A DNA stretch of 60,653 nucleotides from positions 1 through 60,653 of the forward strand of contig JAUIBH010000013.1 of NCBI GenBank assembly GCA_030427985.1. Reading direction: 5' to 3'. The stretch's first letter is position 1. Every line of letters starts with the position of its first letter. A program made the position numbers and the translations under genes. Origin of the DNA: Bacteroidia bacterium (GTDB lineage: Bacteria > Bacteroidota > Bacteroidia > Flavobacteriales > Flavobacteriaceae). Below, in pieces: positions 6,972 to 16,133 of the stretch. The notes under the pieces are model-generated. The model did not search any database. It had not been told where the DNA came from and saw nothing but the letters and a program-made list of their open reading frames with translations.

Positions 6972-7331
6972 CTATATTTCAATCAATCCTTGATAATCCA
7001 CAATATATTCTTCATCCAAACACAATGGCAGCTCCTGGTTGGATGCATTGGAAAGTCCAACCCCAGCAAAATAGGTTTTGGCCTCAAACTTATCGGCATG
7101 GTCCTTCACCGTTTCCATTAATTCCTCATCATACTCCCTGGGATTTAGGGGAAACTCCACATTCCGAACCACAATAAAATGCAACACCTTTTCTTTAAGG
7201 CAAACATATTGCGGATTTTTTCTGAGCTTACTGTTGATGGCCATAAACTCAAAACCATCCGCTTCCAGCTCGTGGCCCACAATGTTCATGGCCAGATTAT
7301 GAAGTTCCTGTTCTGTTAATTCTCTTCCCAT
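6972..7331 (-). CDS. Small conserved protein of the Na+-NQR/ApbE locus
   Basis: This 119-residue soluble, acidic protein lies between nqrF and apbE. I recognise it as a protein found at this position in flavobacterial NQR loci and often labelled 'NQR subunit F' by association. It has no 2Fe-2S cysteines or flavin/NAD motifs, so that name is not supported. Visible features are an N-terminal helix (ELTEQELHNLAMNIVGHELEA), a central basic patch and HFIVVRNVEFP followed by an acidic C-terminus. Its stop codon TAG is immediately followed by the ATG of apbE, so the two are translationally linked. Its own start follows a terminator-like hairpin by 5 bases. A role in NQR assembly or flavinylation is inference from position. 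Confidence 0.75.
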   Translation of the reverse strand: MGRELTEQELHNLAMNIVGHELEADGFEFMAINSKLRKNPQYVCLKEKVLHFIVVRNVEFPLNPREYDEELMETVKDHADKFEAKTYFAGVGLSNASNQELPLCLDEEYIVDYQGLIEI

Positions 7332-7336
7332 ATAGA

Positions 7337-7364
7337 TAAAAAAACCGATGCGTTGGCATCGGTT
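7337..7364 (-). terminator. Terminator-like hairpin between nqrF and the 119-aa gene
   Basis: On the minus strand AACCGATGC pairs with GCATCGGTT across CAAC, followed by seven Ts, a textbook intrinsic terminator. It is downstream of nqrF, but the next start codon follows only 5 bases later. It must therefore either cut expression of the small gene and apbE or act as an attenuator. Confidence 0.75.
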
Positions 7365-7380
7365 GGTTTTATTATTAATT

Positions 7381-7402
7381 ACCTCTCGACTTCGCTCGAG
7401 GT
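7381..7402. repeat. Short palindromic repeat downstream of nqrF
   Basis: CTCGACTTCGCTCGAG (7385-7400) forms a 5-bp stem with a CTTCGC loop and lies within ACCT...GGT. It resembles the small CTCGAGCGAAGTCGAG repeats scattered in flavobacterial intergenic regions and the TCGAG arms of the larger elements nearby. Confidence 0.5.
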
Positions 7403-7420
7403 GACTTAAATAAGCATTTT

Positions 7421-8731
7421 CTATCCTCCAAAGTCATCAAACCTGATATTCTCATCTGGAATACCAAAATCCTCTCCCATTTTCTGAACGGCTTTGTTCA
7501 TCAATGGTGGGCCACAGAAATATAACTCTATATCCTCTGGAGTTTCGTGGTGATTCAAATAATTATCGATAACACAGTTATGGATAAATCCAACAAAACC
7601 ATCACCTTCTTCGTCGTTAATATCTTTTTTGACCTTCCAGTTGTCTTCTTCCAAAGGTTCTGAAAGTGCCATATAGAACTTAAAGTTAGGGAAATTTCGT
7701 TCCAATTCCTTGAAGTGCTCAATATAGAACAACTCTCGCTTGGAACGTCCTCCGTACCAGTACGTCACCTTTCTATCAGTCTTTAAGGTCTTGAAAAGGT
7801 GATATAGGTGTGAACGCATGGGTGCCATTCCGGCTCCACCACCAACATAAAGCATTTCGGCATCGGATTCGTTGATGAAGAATTCACCAAATGGTCCAGA
7901 AATGGTAACGGGGTCACCTTCCTTCAAACTAAAAATATACGATGAAGCAATCCCGGGATTCACATCCATCCAACCGTTTTTGGAACGGTCCCATGGTGGG
8001 GTGGCGATACGAACGTTCAACATAATCTCGCGTCCTTCAGCAGGATAGGAGGCCATGGAATAGGCACGTTCCACTGTTTCAGGATTCTTCATCACCAAAG
8101 GCCATAAGTTAAACTTGTCCCACTCGGCTTGGAATTTATCTGGAGTTTCATGCTCCTTCGGGTGGGCAGTAATGTCGATATCCGAATATTTTACTTCGCA
8201 AGGGGGGATCTCAATTTGAATGTAACCTCCTGCCTTGTAGTTCATATCCTCGGGAATCTCTACCACAAATTCCTTGATGAAAGAGGCCACATTATAGTTA
8301 CGCACCACTTTAGCATCCCATTTTTTAATACCAAAAACCTCTTCTGGAATAGTGATTTCCATGTCCTGTTTTACCTTCACTTGGCAGGCCAAACGGGCAC
8401 CTTCACTCAATTCTCTTTTTGAGAAATGTGGAGTTTCGGTAGGTAATGCCTCACCACCACCAGAAAGTACATGGCACTCACATTGGATGCAGGTTCCACC
8501 TCCACCGCATGCGGATGGCAAGAATATTTTTTGGTTACCCAATGTGGACAACAGGGAGCTTCCTGAACCTACCTCCACTTGCTTTTCACCATTAATGGTG
8601 ATGGTCACTGGACCAGATGGAGACAGTTTTTCTTTGGTGAACAGCAAAAGGGCCACCAACAATAACAACAAAATAAGAAAAGCTACTACGGTAATTAAAA
8701 TAGTACCTCCAGTACTTGCGGCTAATATCAT
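7421..8731 (-). CDS. nqrF: Na+-translocating NADH:quinone reductase subunit F
   Basis: NqrF is the NADH-oxidising entry subunit of the sodium-pumping respiratory complex in the cytoplasmic membrane. The 436-residue protein has one N-terminal membrane helix (about 8-31), then a ferredoxin domain with 2Fe-2S ligands Cys75, Cys81, Cys84 and Cys116. An FAD domain follows ([17 protein letters not shown]) and an NADH domain ([26 protein letters not shown]). Subunit genes nqrA to nqrF are packed with gaps of 1-11 bases, so this is the last gene of the operon. A hairpin terminator lies about 60 bases beyond its stop. Confidence 0.97.
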   Translation of the reverse strand: MILAASTGGTILITVVAFLILLLLLVALLLFTKEKLSPSGPVTITINGEKQVEVGSGSSLLSTLGNQKIFLPSACGGGGTCIQCECHVLSGGGEALPTETPHFSKRELSEGARLACQVKVKQDMEITIPEEVFGIKKWDAKVVRNYNVASFIKEFVVEIPEDMNYKAGGYIQIEIPPCEVKYSDIDITAHPKEHETPDKFQAEWDKFNLWPLVMKNPETVERAYSMASYPAEGREIMLNVRIATPPWDRSKNGWMDVNPGIASSYIFSLKEGDPVTISGPFGEFFINESDAEMLYVGGGAGMAPMRSHLYHLFKTLKTDRKVTYWYGGRSKRELFYIEHFKELERNFPNFKFYMALSEPLEEDNWKVKKDINDEEGDGFVGFIHNCVIDNYLNHHETPEDIELYFCGPPLMNKAVQKMGEDFGIPDENIRFDDFGG

Positions 8732-8733
8732 CT

Positions 8734-9477
8734 TTATTTGTTTATAACTTCGTTATAGGAAACTGCTTTTTCTTTATCCTCAATCTCCTTTTTAATTTCT
8801 TTTTCCTCTTTGTTCTCAGCTTTAACCGTGGTGGTCTCTGTTCCTTCTGGTGGCTCATTGTCACCGGTCAACATTCCACCAAAGCTTTGGAACCCGATTC
8901 CCATCAAACCTGTGATGATGAAGGTAATACCCAAACCACGCAGTGGAGCAGGAACGTTGGAATAGCGAATTTTTTCACGGATGGCCGCAATCGCCAAAAT
9001 GGCCAAGAACCAACCGATACCAGAACTAATTCCATAATTGAAGGCCAATCCAATATTTGGGATTTCACGGGTCTGCATAAACAAGGATCCACCCAAGATG
9101 GCACAGTTCACCGCAATCAATGGCAAAAAGATACCCAGAGAGTTATATAGAGCCGGGGAGAATTTCTCCACGACAATCTCTACCAATTGCACCATGGTTG
9201 CAATGGTTGCAATAAACAGGATGAAGGAAAGGAATCCCAAATCATAATCGGCATACTCTGGTCCCAACCAGGCCAATGCCCCATCTTTCAACAAATATTG
9301 ATCCAACAACCAGTTCAAAGGAACGGTAACCCCCAAAACGAAGATTACAGCAGCTCCCAAACCTACGGCGGTGGATACTTTTTTGGATACGGCCAAATAG
9401 GAACACATTCCCAAAAAGACCGAAAACACCATATTGTCTATAAAAATCGACTTAAAAAATAATTCTAAATGCTCCAT
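8734..9477 (-). CDS. nqrE: Na+-translocating NADH:quinone reductase subunit E, with a charged C-terminal tail
   Basis: NqrE is a polytopic subunit of the Na+ pump, related to NqrD and RnfA/E. Residues 1-200 contain six hydrophobic helices; Cys25 ([11 protein letters not shown]) and Cys115 (AVNCAILGG) match the inter-subunit iron-site cysteines of the family. Usual length is about 200 residues. This protein has 247, because about 45 residues of Lys/Glu-rich tail ([18 protein letters not shown]) follow the last helix region. The tail is probably unstructured or coiled. It is in the operon between nqrD and nqrF, 2 bases from nqrF. Confidence 0.96.
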   Translation of the reverse strand: MEHLELFFKSIFIDNMVFSVFLGMCSYLAVSKKVSTAVGLGAAVIFVLGVTVPLNWLLDQYLLKDGALAWLGPEYADYDLGFLSFILFIATIATMVQLVEIVVEKFSPALYNSLGIFLPLIAVNCAILGGSLFMQTREIPNIGLAFNYGISSGIGWFLAILAIAAIREKIRYSNVPAPLRGLGITFIITGLMGIGFQSFGGMLTGDNEPPEGTETTTVKAENKEEKEIKKEIEDKEKAVSYNEVINK

Positions 9478-9488
9478 ATCTTCCTAGT

Positions 9489-10136
9489 TTATGCTTCTTC
9501 TATCAATGCTCTGTTTCTGGAACGTTGTACCCAGATAATGATTCCCACAACAATCAAAGCGGCTGGGGGAATAATCATAAAGCCGTTGTTCTCATAACCC
9601 AAGGCATACAATCCCGTTTTGGCCACAGGGTCTCCCAATACTTTGATTCCGAAAAGGGTTCCTGAACCCAAAAGCTCCCTGAAAAATCCAACAATGACCA
9701 AAATAACTCCGTAACCCAGGGCATTTCCAATTCCATCCAAAAAGGATTTCCAAGGTCCATTACCCAGGGCAAAGGCCTCAAAGCGTCCCATGATGATACA
9801 GTTGGTAATGATCAATCCCACAAATACTGATAGCGTTTTGCTCAATTCATAGGCAAAGGCCTTCAATACCTGGTCTACAATAATCACCAGTGCGGCCACA
9901 ACAACCAACTGAACAATAATTCTGATTTTTGCCGGGATGACATTACGCAACAGCGAAATGACCACGTTACCTACACCTAGCACGAACAATACTGAAATTG
10001 CCATTACTACGGATGCTTTTAGTTCCGCAGTAATTGCTAGGGCCGAACAGATTCCCAATACCTGAATGGTTATGGGGTTGTTGTCCGCCAAAGGATCTAA
10101 TATCAGATTTGCATCTTTTTTTGATAGTAGCGCCAT
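9489..10136 (-). CDS. nqrD: Na+-translocating NADH:quinone reductase subunit D
   Basis: NqrD is the partner of NqrE in the membrane core of the sodium pump. The 215-residue protein has about six helices and the paired half-helix cysteine motifs: Cys30 in LGICSALAIT and a second Cys in IITNCIIMGRFEAFAL. These are the family's intramembrane iron ligands. It is one base from nqrC and 11 bases from nqrE. Length and topology are normal. Confidence 0.96.
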   Translation of the reverse strand: MALLSKKDANLILDPLADNNPITIQVLGICSALAITAELKASVVMAISVLFVLGVGNVVISLLRNVIPAKIRIIVQLVVVAALVIIVDQVLKAFAYELSKTLSVFVGLIITNCIIMGRFEAFALGNGPWKSFLDGIGNALGYGVILVIVGFFRELLGSGTLFGIKVLGDPVAKTGLYALGYENNGFMIIPPAALIVVGIIIWVQRSRNRALIEEA

Positions 10137-10137
10137 A

Positions 10138-10887
10138 TTATTTTTTTCTAATAGTTTCTAAATAAGGTTTGTAAAGCTTAAGGGCATCTTTGATCATGGC
10201 TGTAATGCCATTTCCTGTGATGGTAGCCCCTGCCAACGCATCCACTTCGTTATCGTCCTTGTTTTCGTTCAATGGGTCGCCATTTCCCTTGGCCACGGCA
10301 ATACCAGCATAACTGTTACCGTCCATAATGGACTCTCCCACAAAATCATCCATAAAGAAGCGTTGGTTAATGTTGGCTCCAAGCCCGGGTGTCTCTCCCT
10401 TATGATCAAAGAAAACGCCTTGCACCACCATGTTCTCATCCACGGACATAAAGCCCCAAATGGCATCCCACAATCCTTTTCCATAAAGTGGAATGATGTA
10501 GAATTCCTTGCCATCTTTTTCACCGATCAACAAAGGTAGTTCTGCATTACCACCACTTTTAATGGTGCTAAGCTGCTTTTTCATATCGATTAAGTAGGCA
10601 TCTTCCTTTTCTTTAGCTTCGGCACCTTCTATAACCAACTGTTCCTTGATGTATTTTGAAAACTCACTTTCCACTTCAGAAGTAGGAATAAAACTTACGC
10701 TGCCTTCTCCTTCATTATCGTTCACCCCCATGGCATAGAGGATGTTCTGCTGCTTTTCAAATCGTTGGTTCTCATCAACCTTTGGCTTTAGTGCCGATGC
10801 CAAGAAGGCAAGTAGGGAACCTACAACGATTACCATCAAGACCGCGAAAACTACAGTGTAGCTATTTTTTTCTGTATTGATTGCCAT
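10138..10887 (-). CDS. nqrC: Na+-translocating NADH:quinone reductase subunit C
   Basis: NqrC carries a covalently bound FMN on its periplasmic domain and passes electrons within the sodium pump. The 249-residue protein has one N-terminal helix (about 12-32) and a soluble domain. The flavinylation motif reads DALAGATITGNG, with the Thr of GAT as the expected FMN site, the target of ApbE encoded downstream. Upstream, DKHGETPGLGAN-type sequence (FDHKGETPGLGANI) is a family hallmark. It is packed between nqrB and nqrD with gaps of 1-2 bases. Confidence 0.96.
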   Translation of the reverse strand: MAINTEKNSYTVVFAVLMVIVVGSLLAFLASALKPKVDENQRFEKQQNILYAMGVNDNEGEGSVSFIPTSEVESEFSKYIKEQLVIEGAEAKEKEDAYLIDMKKQLSTIKSGGNAELPLLIGEKDGKEFYIIPLYGKGLWDAIWGFMSVDENMVVQGVFFDHKGETPGLGANINQRFFMDDFVGESIMDGNSYAGIAVAKGNGDPLNENKDDNEVDALAGATITGNGITAMIKDALKLYKPYLETIRKK

Positions 10888-10889
10888 AA

Positions 10890-12155
10890 TTAAGCTGTTT
10901 CCGTTTTTAATGCATCAACCTCTTCATCCGAAGCTTTGGGATAAATGGTTGCTGTCTTCAATCGTTTCAATCTCTTTTTAATGTTGCCCTTTATCACGTA
11001 GTGATCAATGGTAGGTGCAAATACGTTCATCAATAGTATCGCCAAGAATACCCCTTCTGGATATCCTGGGTTGAACACACGAATCATGACGGACATGAAT
11101 CCGATCAAGAATCCATAAATCCATTTTCCTTTATTGGTCTGGGAACCTGTTACGGGATCGGTGGCCATGAACACAATACCAAAGATGAGGCCACCCACCA
11201 ACAAATGCTGCCAGTACGGGAAGCTCATTAAGGTGTAGAATTTACTGTATTCTGGCAACCAACCAGCATCTACAATACCATTAAAAATTAATCCCATGGC
11301 CAATGAGCCCAATACGGCACTCAACATGATGCGCCATGAGGCTATTTTGGAGAAAATCAAGAATAGACCTCCCAATATGATTAATAAAGTGGATGTTTCT
11401 CCCACAGAACCGGGAATAAAACCGTAGAACATATCGGCCAAGGAGTACCCTGTATCCGTGTTACCCTGGGCCAAATATCCCAGAACGGTTTCACCGGAAA
11501 TAGCATCGGTGGAACCCGCTTGGGTGATTCCATCTTTTGCACCGTGCACCCAAACTTTGTCACCACTCATCCAAGTTGGATAAGCAAAGAATAAGAAAGC
11601 ACGAATGGTAAGTGCTGGATTCAAGATGTTCATTCCAGTTCCCCCAAAAACTTCTTTACCGATTACAACACCAAAGACAACGGCCACGGCCAACATCCAA
11701 AGCGGTGTGTCCACAGGAACAATTAAAGGCACCAACATTCCGGTCACCAAATACCCTTCTTCCACTTCGTGACCCTTAATTACCGCGAACAAGAATTCGA
11801 TGGCAAGACCTACTCCGTAGGAAACAATCACCAAAGGCAACACCGTAGTGATTCCCACCAAGAAGTTATCCCAGGTCAAAAAGTGCTCAAATAAGTCAAA
11901 ATCCGCTGGAAAACCATTGATAGCGGAGTAATGTTGATATCCTGCATTGAACATTCCGAACAGCAAACAGGGCACTAAGGCCATGATCACCGTGTTCATG
12001 GTACGTTTTAAGTCATCCGCTCCCCGGATGTGCCCACCGGAATGTGTTGTTTCGTTGGGTGTATAGAGAAAAGTATGCAGTGCATTGAAGGCCGGGGCCA
12101 TTTTCTTGCCTTGATACTTTAACTTCAGCTGATGTAATTTTTCTTTCATTCCCAT
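10890..12155 (-). CDS. nqrB: Na+-translocating NADH:quinone reductase subunit B
   Basis: NqrB is the large membrane subunit holding a covalent FMN and riboflavin and forming the Na+ path. The 421-residue protein has about ten hydrophobic helices, starting after a ~55-residue cytoplasmic N-terminus that contains GGHIRGADDLKR. Family landmarks include GKEVFGGTGMNILNPAL and MATDPVTGSQTNKGKW. The expected flavinylation segment reads TDAISGETVLG, with Glu where SGAT-type motifs have Ala; the Thr is kept. It lies between nqrA and nqrC with gaps of 1-2 bases. Length is normal. Confidence 0.96.
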   Translation of the reverse strand: MGMKEKLHQLKLKYQGKKMAPAFNALHTFLYTPNETTHSGGHIRGADDLKRTMNTVIMALVPCLLFGMFNAGYQHYSAINGFPADFDLFEHFLTWDNFLVGITTVLPLVIVSYGVGLAIEFLFAVIKGHEVEEGYLVTGMLVPLIVPVDTPLWMLAVAVVFGVVIGKEVFGGTGMNILNPALTIRAFLFFAYPTWMSGDKVWVHGAKDGITQAGSTDAISGETVLGYLAQGNTDTGYSLADMFYGFIPGSVGETSTLLIILGGLFLIFSKIASWRIMLSAVLGSLAMGLIFNGIVDAGWLPEYSKFYTLMSFPYWQHLLVGGLIFGIVFMATDPVTGSQTNKGKWIYGFLIGFMSVMIRVFNPGYPEGVFLAILLMNVFAPTIDHYVIKGNIKKRLKRLKTATIYPKASDEEVDALKTETA

Positions 12156-12156
12156 A

Positions 12157-13509
12157 TTATCCTAGTTCTTTTTGCAACAAATCCAATCCTTCCCTGATTA
12201 TCTGCTGGTGCGGTTGTTTTGATATGCATATGAATTCTGTGAGTGAAAAGTCCTCTGGAGCCACTTCGTAAAGTCCCAATTGTTCCATGTCATCCAAGTC
12301 CCCTACCATACAGGCCTTCAATAATTGAAGCGGGTAGATGTCCATGGGAAATACCTGTTCATACTGACCTGTGACCACAAAAGCCCTGTGCTCACCATTG
12401 GTATTGGTATCCAAATTGTATTTTTTCTTGGGCTGCAGCCAAGAAAAGGTAAGTGCCCTAGTGGTTGAAATTTTATTAAAAATAGGTCTGTTCCATCCGA
12501 AGAAATCATAATCATCTCCTTCCGGAATGGCTGTAACCGTATTATTGTAATACCCTAAATGACCTTCGGTATTGGTCTTGGTTCCGGTAAGCACATCACC
12601 ATTGATCAACCGATACCTATCTTCATTTACGCCACTGGCATATAGAAAAGTTGAAATTTCCGCTCCTATTTTAGTGGTGTAATATTGTGGGCTCTTTATG
12701 ATTGAACCTGCCAATGCAACAACACGTTCTGCATTGAACTTTCCTGTCATCAACAATTCACCTATCAACACCATATCTTGGGGTGAAATGGTCCAAACCG
12801 TCTCCCCTTTATTGATAGGATCAATTTTATTGATTTGGGTTCCTACCAACCCTGCTGGGTGAGGCCCCGATATTTTGTGCAATTCGATTCCTTCCACATC
12901 CACGAAAGGAGACCTTCCAGATTTTCCAACTGTGACATGAATCTTACCAGGGGTCAATTTGCGCAACGCCATTACAGCTGCTTGCAGCTCCTGCTCTTTA
13001 TCCCTCAACACATAATCTGCATTGGCCGCCAAAGGCGCTGTGGTATATGCTGACACAAATATGGCCTTTGGAGTCACATCTGGATCGGCAATAACATCGT
13101 AGGGACGTTGCTTAATGAAAGGCCAACCTCCGTTCTGCAACAAGAACGTCTTAATGGTCCCAGCATCTGCCGTATCAAGGTCAGGAACCTTGCTTTGGGT
13201 GTACTTTTGGGTTTTGTCAGCAAGAATCTTGAGCGTCAAGATCTTTCTTCTAGCCCCACGAACAATTTCCACCAACTCTCCACTTACTGGAGACACAAAG
13301 TGCATTTCTTCGTTGTTCTTGTTATAAAAAAGTGGTTCTCCCGCTTTTACCTCTTCCCCTTGCTTTATGAGCATTTTGGGGGTGATTCCGTGAAAATCAT
13401 CTAGGTTTAGGGCATACACGTTACTTAAAACGGCTTTGGAAGTAGTCTGTTCTGCTGCCCCGATGAGGTTGATATCCAACCCCTTTCTAATCCGGATGTC
13501 TTTAGACAT
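12157..13509 (-). CDS. nqrA: Na+-translocating NADH:quinone reductase subunit A
   Basis: NqrA is the cytoplasmic-side subunit of the sodium-pumping complex, linked to quinone binding. The 450-residue protein begins with the family signature IRIRKGLDINLIGAAE. It contains the lipoyl-like hammerhead region (KVKAGEPLF-like: GEEVKAGEPLFYNK) and the central SGPHPAGLVGTQI motif, and has normal length. It is the first gene of the operon. A TAAATTTG -7 box lies 35 bases upstream, and the divergent plug-protein gene starts 151 bases away. Confidence 0.97.
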   Translation of the reverse strand: MSKDIRIRKGLDINLIGAAEQTTSKAVLSNVYALNLDDFHGITPKMLIKQGEEVKAGEPLFYNKNNEEMHFVSPVSGELVEIVRGARRKILTLKILADKTQKYTQSKVPDLDTADAGTIKTFLLQNGGWPFIKQRPYDVIADPDVTPKAIFVSAYTTAPLAANADYVLRDKEQELQAAVMALRKLTPGKIHVTVGKSGRSPFVDVEGIELHKISGPHPAGLVGTQINKIDPINKGETVWTISPQDMVLIGELLMTGKFNAERVVALAGSIIKSPQYYTTKIGAEISTFLYASGVNEDRYRLINGDVLTGTKTNTEGHLGYYNNTVTAIPEGDDYDFFGWNRPIFNKISTTRALTFSWLQPKKKYNLDTNTNGEHRAFVVTGQYEQVFPMDIYPLQLLKACMVGDLDDMEQLGLYEVAPEDFSLTEFICISKQPHQQIIREGLDLLQKELG

Positions 13510-13543
13510 ATTGTTGTAGACCTTTTGTTATCAAAATCGGTGG

Positions 13544-13551
13544 CAAATTTA
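13544..13551 (-). promoter_or_regulatory. TAAATTTG -7 box for the nqr operon
   Basis: On the minus strand TAAATTTG fits TAnnTTTG, 35 bases before the nqrA ATG. A TTA rather than TTG occurs at the -33 position. Confidence 0.45.
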
Positions 13552-13660
13552 GCACTAAAAGGGATGTTTTCATAATAATTAACCATAAAAATGGGATTAC
13601 ATCGAGCTAAATTCCCAAGGCATACTTTTTGTTTACCTTTACTCAAAAAATAAGGCTTTA

Positions 13661-14905
13661 ATGCGCTTTTTGATCAAACAAATATTTCTTTGCTTCTTTG
13701 TTACGGGCATTTTTGCCCAGGTACAGGAAGAGGTTAATCCCCCGGAAAACATAAAGACCATCATCTTTAGAGGACCCACGGAAGACCAATTTCCAGTAAT
13801 CCAGTTGGGCGAATCCATGACCCTCGAATTTGATGACTTAACCGCAAGAGAACAGGATTACTATTATAAGATTATCCATTGCGATTACGACTGGACCCCT
13901 TCCCAACTCCTAAAATCCCAATATTTGGTAGGTAATGACAACCAGCGCATCATTGATTACGAGAACAGTTACACCACCCTCCAGCCCTATTCCAACTACA
14001 GGTTGACCATTCCCAATGAAAATGTTCAGTTGAAGGTCAGCGGAAACTATGTGCTGGAAATCTATAACAGCTATGGAGACCTTCAATTTTCCCGAAGGTT
14101 TGTGGTTTACCGCGATGCCGTTGCTGTGGGTGGTACGGTAAAACGTTCACGCGATTTTAATTTTCTGAACGAAAAACAGGTGGTACAATTTAGTATTAAT
14201 ACGGCCGGATTTCCAGTGGTCAACCCAAAAAACGAAGTCAAGGTCGCCATTTTGCAGAACCATGTTTGGCCCACAGCCTTATACAACATTAAACCACAGT
14301 TTACCATTGGATCGGAACTGGTCTATAAATATGACCAAGAGACCAGTTTTTTTGGCGGTAATGAATTTTTGAATTTCGATACAAAAGACCTAAGGTCTCC
14401 TACATTTGCCATTTCACGCATAGAATTTAGGGATGTTTACAACCACTATTTATTTACCAATGAATTTCGGTACGATAGGCCTTATACCTATTTCCCGGAT
14501 ATCAATGGGGATTTTGTAGTGCGGACTTTGCAAGGCGAGGATGTTTCCCGTGAAGCGGAATACACCAAGGTACACTTTAGTCTTCCCTACACCAATGAAA
14601 TAGGATTGGACAATGTCTATGTGGTGGGTAAGTTCAACAATTATGGCCTTTCCGAAGAAAATAGAATGACATTCAATGAAGACACCGGAAAGTTTGAAGT
14701 CACTCTTATGATGAAACAAGGCTTCTACAATTATAAATACGTTGTAGAACGGGCCAATGGTACTTTGGAACCCAATTACGTGAGCGGTAATTTTCATTTT
14801 ACTGAAAACAACTATCTTATTTTAGTGTATTATCGGAATTTTGGCGACTTACACGATAGTATAATAGGTATAGGCTCTGTAAATTCCGCAACTATCAGCA
14901 ATTAA
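13661..14905 (+). CDS. Type IX secretion system plug protein (DUF5103)
   Basis: This 414-residue exported protein has a signal peptide (MRFLIKQIFLCFFVTGIFA-Q). It matches the DUF5103 family, identified as the plug that closes the periplasmic side of the SprA type IX translocon when it is not loaded. Recognisable stretches are TIIFRGPTEDQFPVIQLGE, YYKIIHCDYDWTPS, SGNYVLEIY and the C-terminal FYNYKYVV. It is expected in the periplasm/outer membrane. The gene is divergent from nqrA and is followed by DUF3667 and apaG genes at short spacing. It works with PorT, encoded at 28.6 kb. Confidence 0.88.
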   Translation: MRFLIKQIFLCFFVTGIFAQVQEEVNPPENIKTIIFRGPTEDQFPVIQLGESMTLEFDDLTAREQDYYYKIIHCDYDWTPSQLLKSQYLVGNDNQRIIDYENSYTTLQPYSNYRLTIPNENVQLKVSGNYVLEIYNSYGDLQFSRRFVVYRDAVAVGGTVKRSRDFNFLNEKQVVQFSINTAGFPVVNPKNEVKVAILQNHVWPTALYNIKPQFTIGSELVYKYDQETSFFGGNEFLNFDTKDLRSPTFAISRIEFRDVYNHYLFTNEFRYDRPYTYFPDINGDFVVRTLQGEDVSREAEYTKVHFSLPYTNEIGLDNVYVVGKFNNYGLSEENRMTFNEDTGKFEVTLMMKQGFYNYKYVVERANGTLEPNYVSGNFHFTENNYLILVYYRNFGDLHDSIIGIGSVNSATISN

Positions 14906-14933
14906 TTATCTTAGCTCCAAATCCTAAAGGATC

Positions 14934-16130
14934 ATGGGGAAAAAGGACAGCTTGGTCAGTAAGGGCCGCTATGAGCTTAGGTATAGGAGCGACCAGTGTT
15001 TAAACTGTGGGCACCCTTTGGATGTCAGTGACAAATATTGCCCCAACTGTTCACAGGCCAATAGCACCAAAAAATTAACTTTGAAGGACTTTTTGGATGA
15101 ATTTTTCTCCGGCCTCATCAACTACGACTCCAAACTGCTAAAGACCTTAACTGCCCTATTGGCCAAGCCCGGCACCATTACCAAAGATTACATCAACGGC
15201 AAACGGGTAACCTATACCAATCCGTTTCGTTTTTTGCTGAGCTTGGCGTTCCTATACTTTCTGATGTTTACTTTCAACAATAATTTTGACAATTTGGATA
15301 GGGCCGCTTCTAAGTTCGATGGCAGAATTTCAGCAGGAGTACCTGTGGCATACAATGTAAAGTCAGGCGCCTTTTCTACAGATAGCACCGAACTAAAAAA
15401 ACAAACAGCCAATGTACTGGCACAATTGGACTCGACTGATCCCGGCACAAAGGATATAAAGGATGGCGTTGACATTTTGGATTCGCTAATGGTTGCGGTA
15501 AATCTCAAAAAAGTCAATCGGGACTCCCTTATGGCCGCAGACCCTGCTGGCTATTTTAAAAGTGTGGAAGAGGACAAATCGGGCGATGGTACTTTTTCTA
15601 CCAAAATGGAATTCTTTGGACGAATGATCCAATTGGACACCTTGTACAGTTTTCAACAGGCGCAGGAGAAATACAATATCAAGAGCTCATTTTCAAATAA
15701 AATGGCCTTTCAGGTTTCCAATAGTTTTTTAAAGATAGTTGATCACCCCAGTCGTTTCATAAATTCAACTATTTCCAAGATGCCGTTTGTCATCTTTCTC
15801 TTTCTGCCCGTGTTCGCCGTGTTCATTTGGCTGGTGTACATCAGAAAAAAATACACCTACACCGATCATCTCATTTTTAGCTTTCACAACCAATCGTTAT
15901 TATTTATCTTGCTCATCCTTAGCTTGATAATAGATGCTATTTTTGATGTAACGAGTGCAGCCATATTCATCATAATTTTTAGTGTGTACCTGTACTTGGC
16001 GATGAAGAAGTTTTATGGGCAAGGAACATTTAAAACCATTGTTAAATATCTCTTTCTAAACACTATATTTACCTTTTTGGCAGTATTTGCGGTAATTATG
16101 TTGTTAACAGGAAGTGTTTTTACCTACTAG
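14934..16130 (+). CDS. DUF3667 zinc-ribbon membrane protein
   Basis: This 398-residue protein has an N-terminal zinc ribbon (CLNCGHPL ... YCPNCSQAN, four Cys at about residues 23-42) and the DUF3667 signature of KDFLDEFFSGLINYDSKLLKT and KPGTITKDYINGKRVTY. One hydrophobic helix follows (about 100-115), then a polar middle with repeated Asp/Ser and three or four C-terminal helices from about residue 280. Family function is unknown; the topology suggests a cytoplasmic metal-binding head anchored in the inner membrane. It is 28 bases after the plug gene and 3 bases before apaG, so co-transcription is likely. Confidence 0.85.
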   Translation: MGKKDSLVSKGRYELRYRSDQCLNCGHPLDVSDKYCPNCSQANSTKKLTLKDFLDEFFSGLINYDSKLLKTLTALLAKPGTITKDYINGKRVTYTNPFRFLLSLAFLYFLMFTFNNNFDNLDRAASKFDGRISAGVPVAYNVKSGAFSTDSTELKKQTANVLAQLDSTDPGTKDIKDGVDILDSLMVAVNLKKVNRDSLMAADPAGYFKSVEEDKSGDGTFSTKMEFFGRMIQLDTLYSFQQAQEKYNIKSSFSNKMAFQVSNSFLKIVDHPSRFINSTISKMPFVIFLFLPVFAVFIWLVYIRKKYTYTDHLIFSFHNQSLLFILLILSLIIDAIFDVTSAAIFIIIFSVYLYLAMKKFYGQGTFKTIVKYLFLNTIFTFLAVFAVIMLLTGSVFTY

Positions 16131-16133
16131 TCT

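Noticed and set aside
6972..7331. Naming the 119-aa protein NqrF
   Set aside because: The true NqrF with 2Fe-2S, FAD and NADH domains is at 7421-8731. The small protein has none of these.
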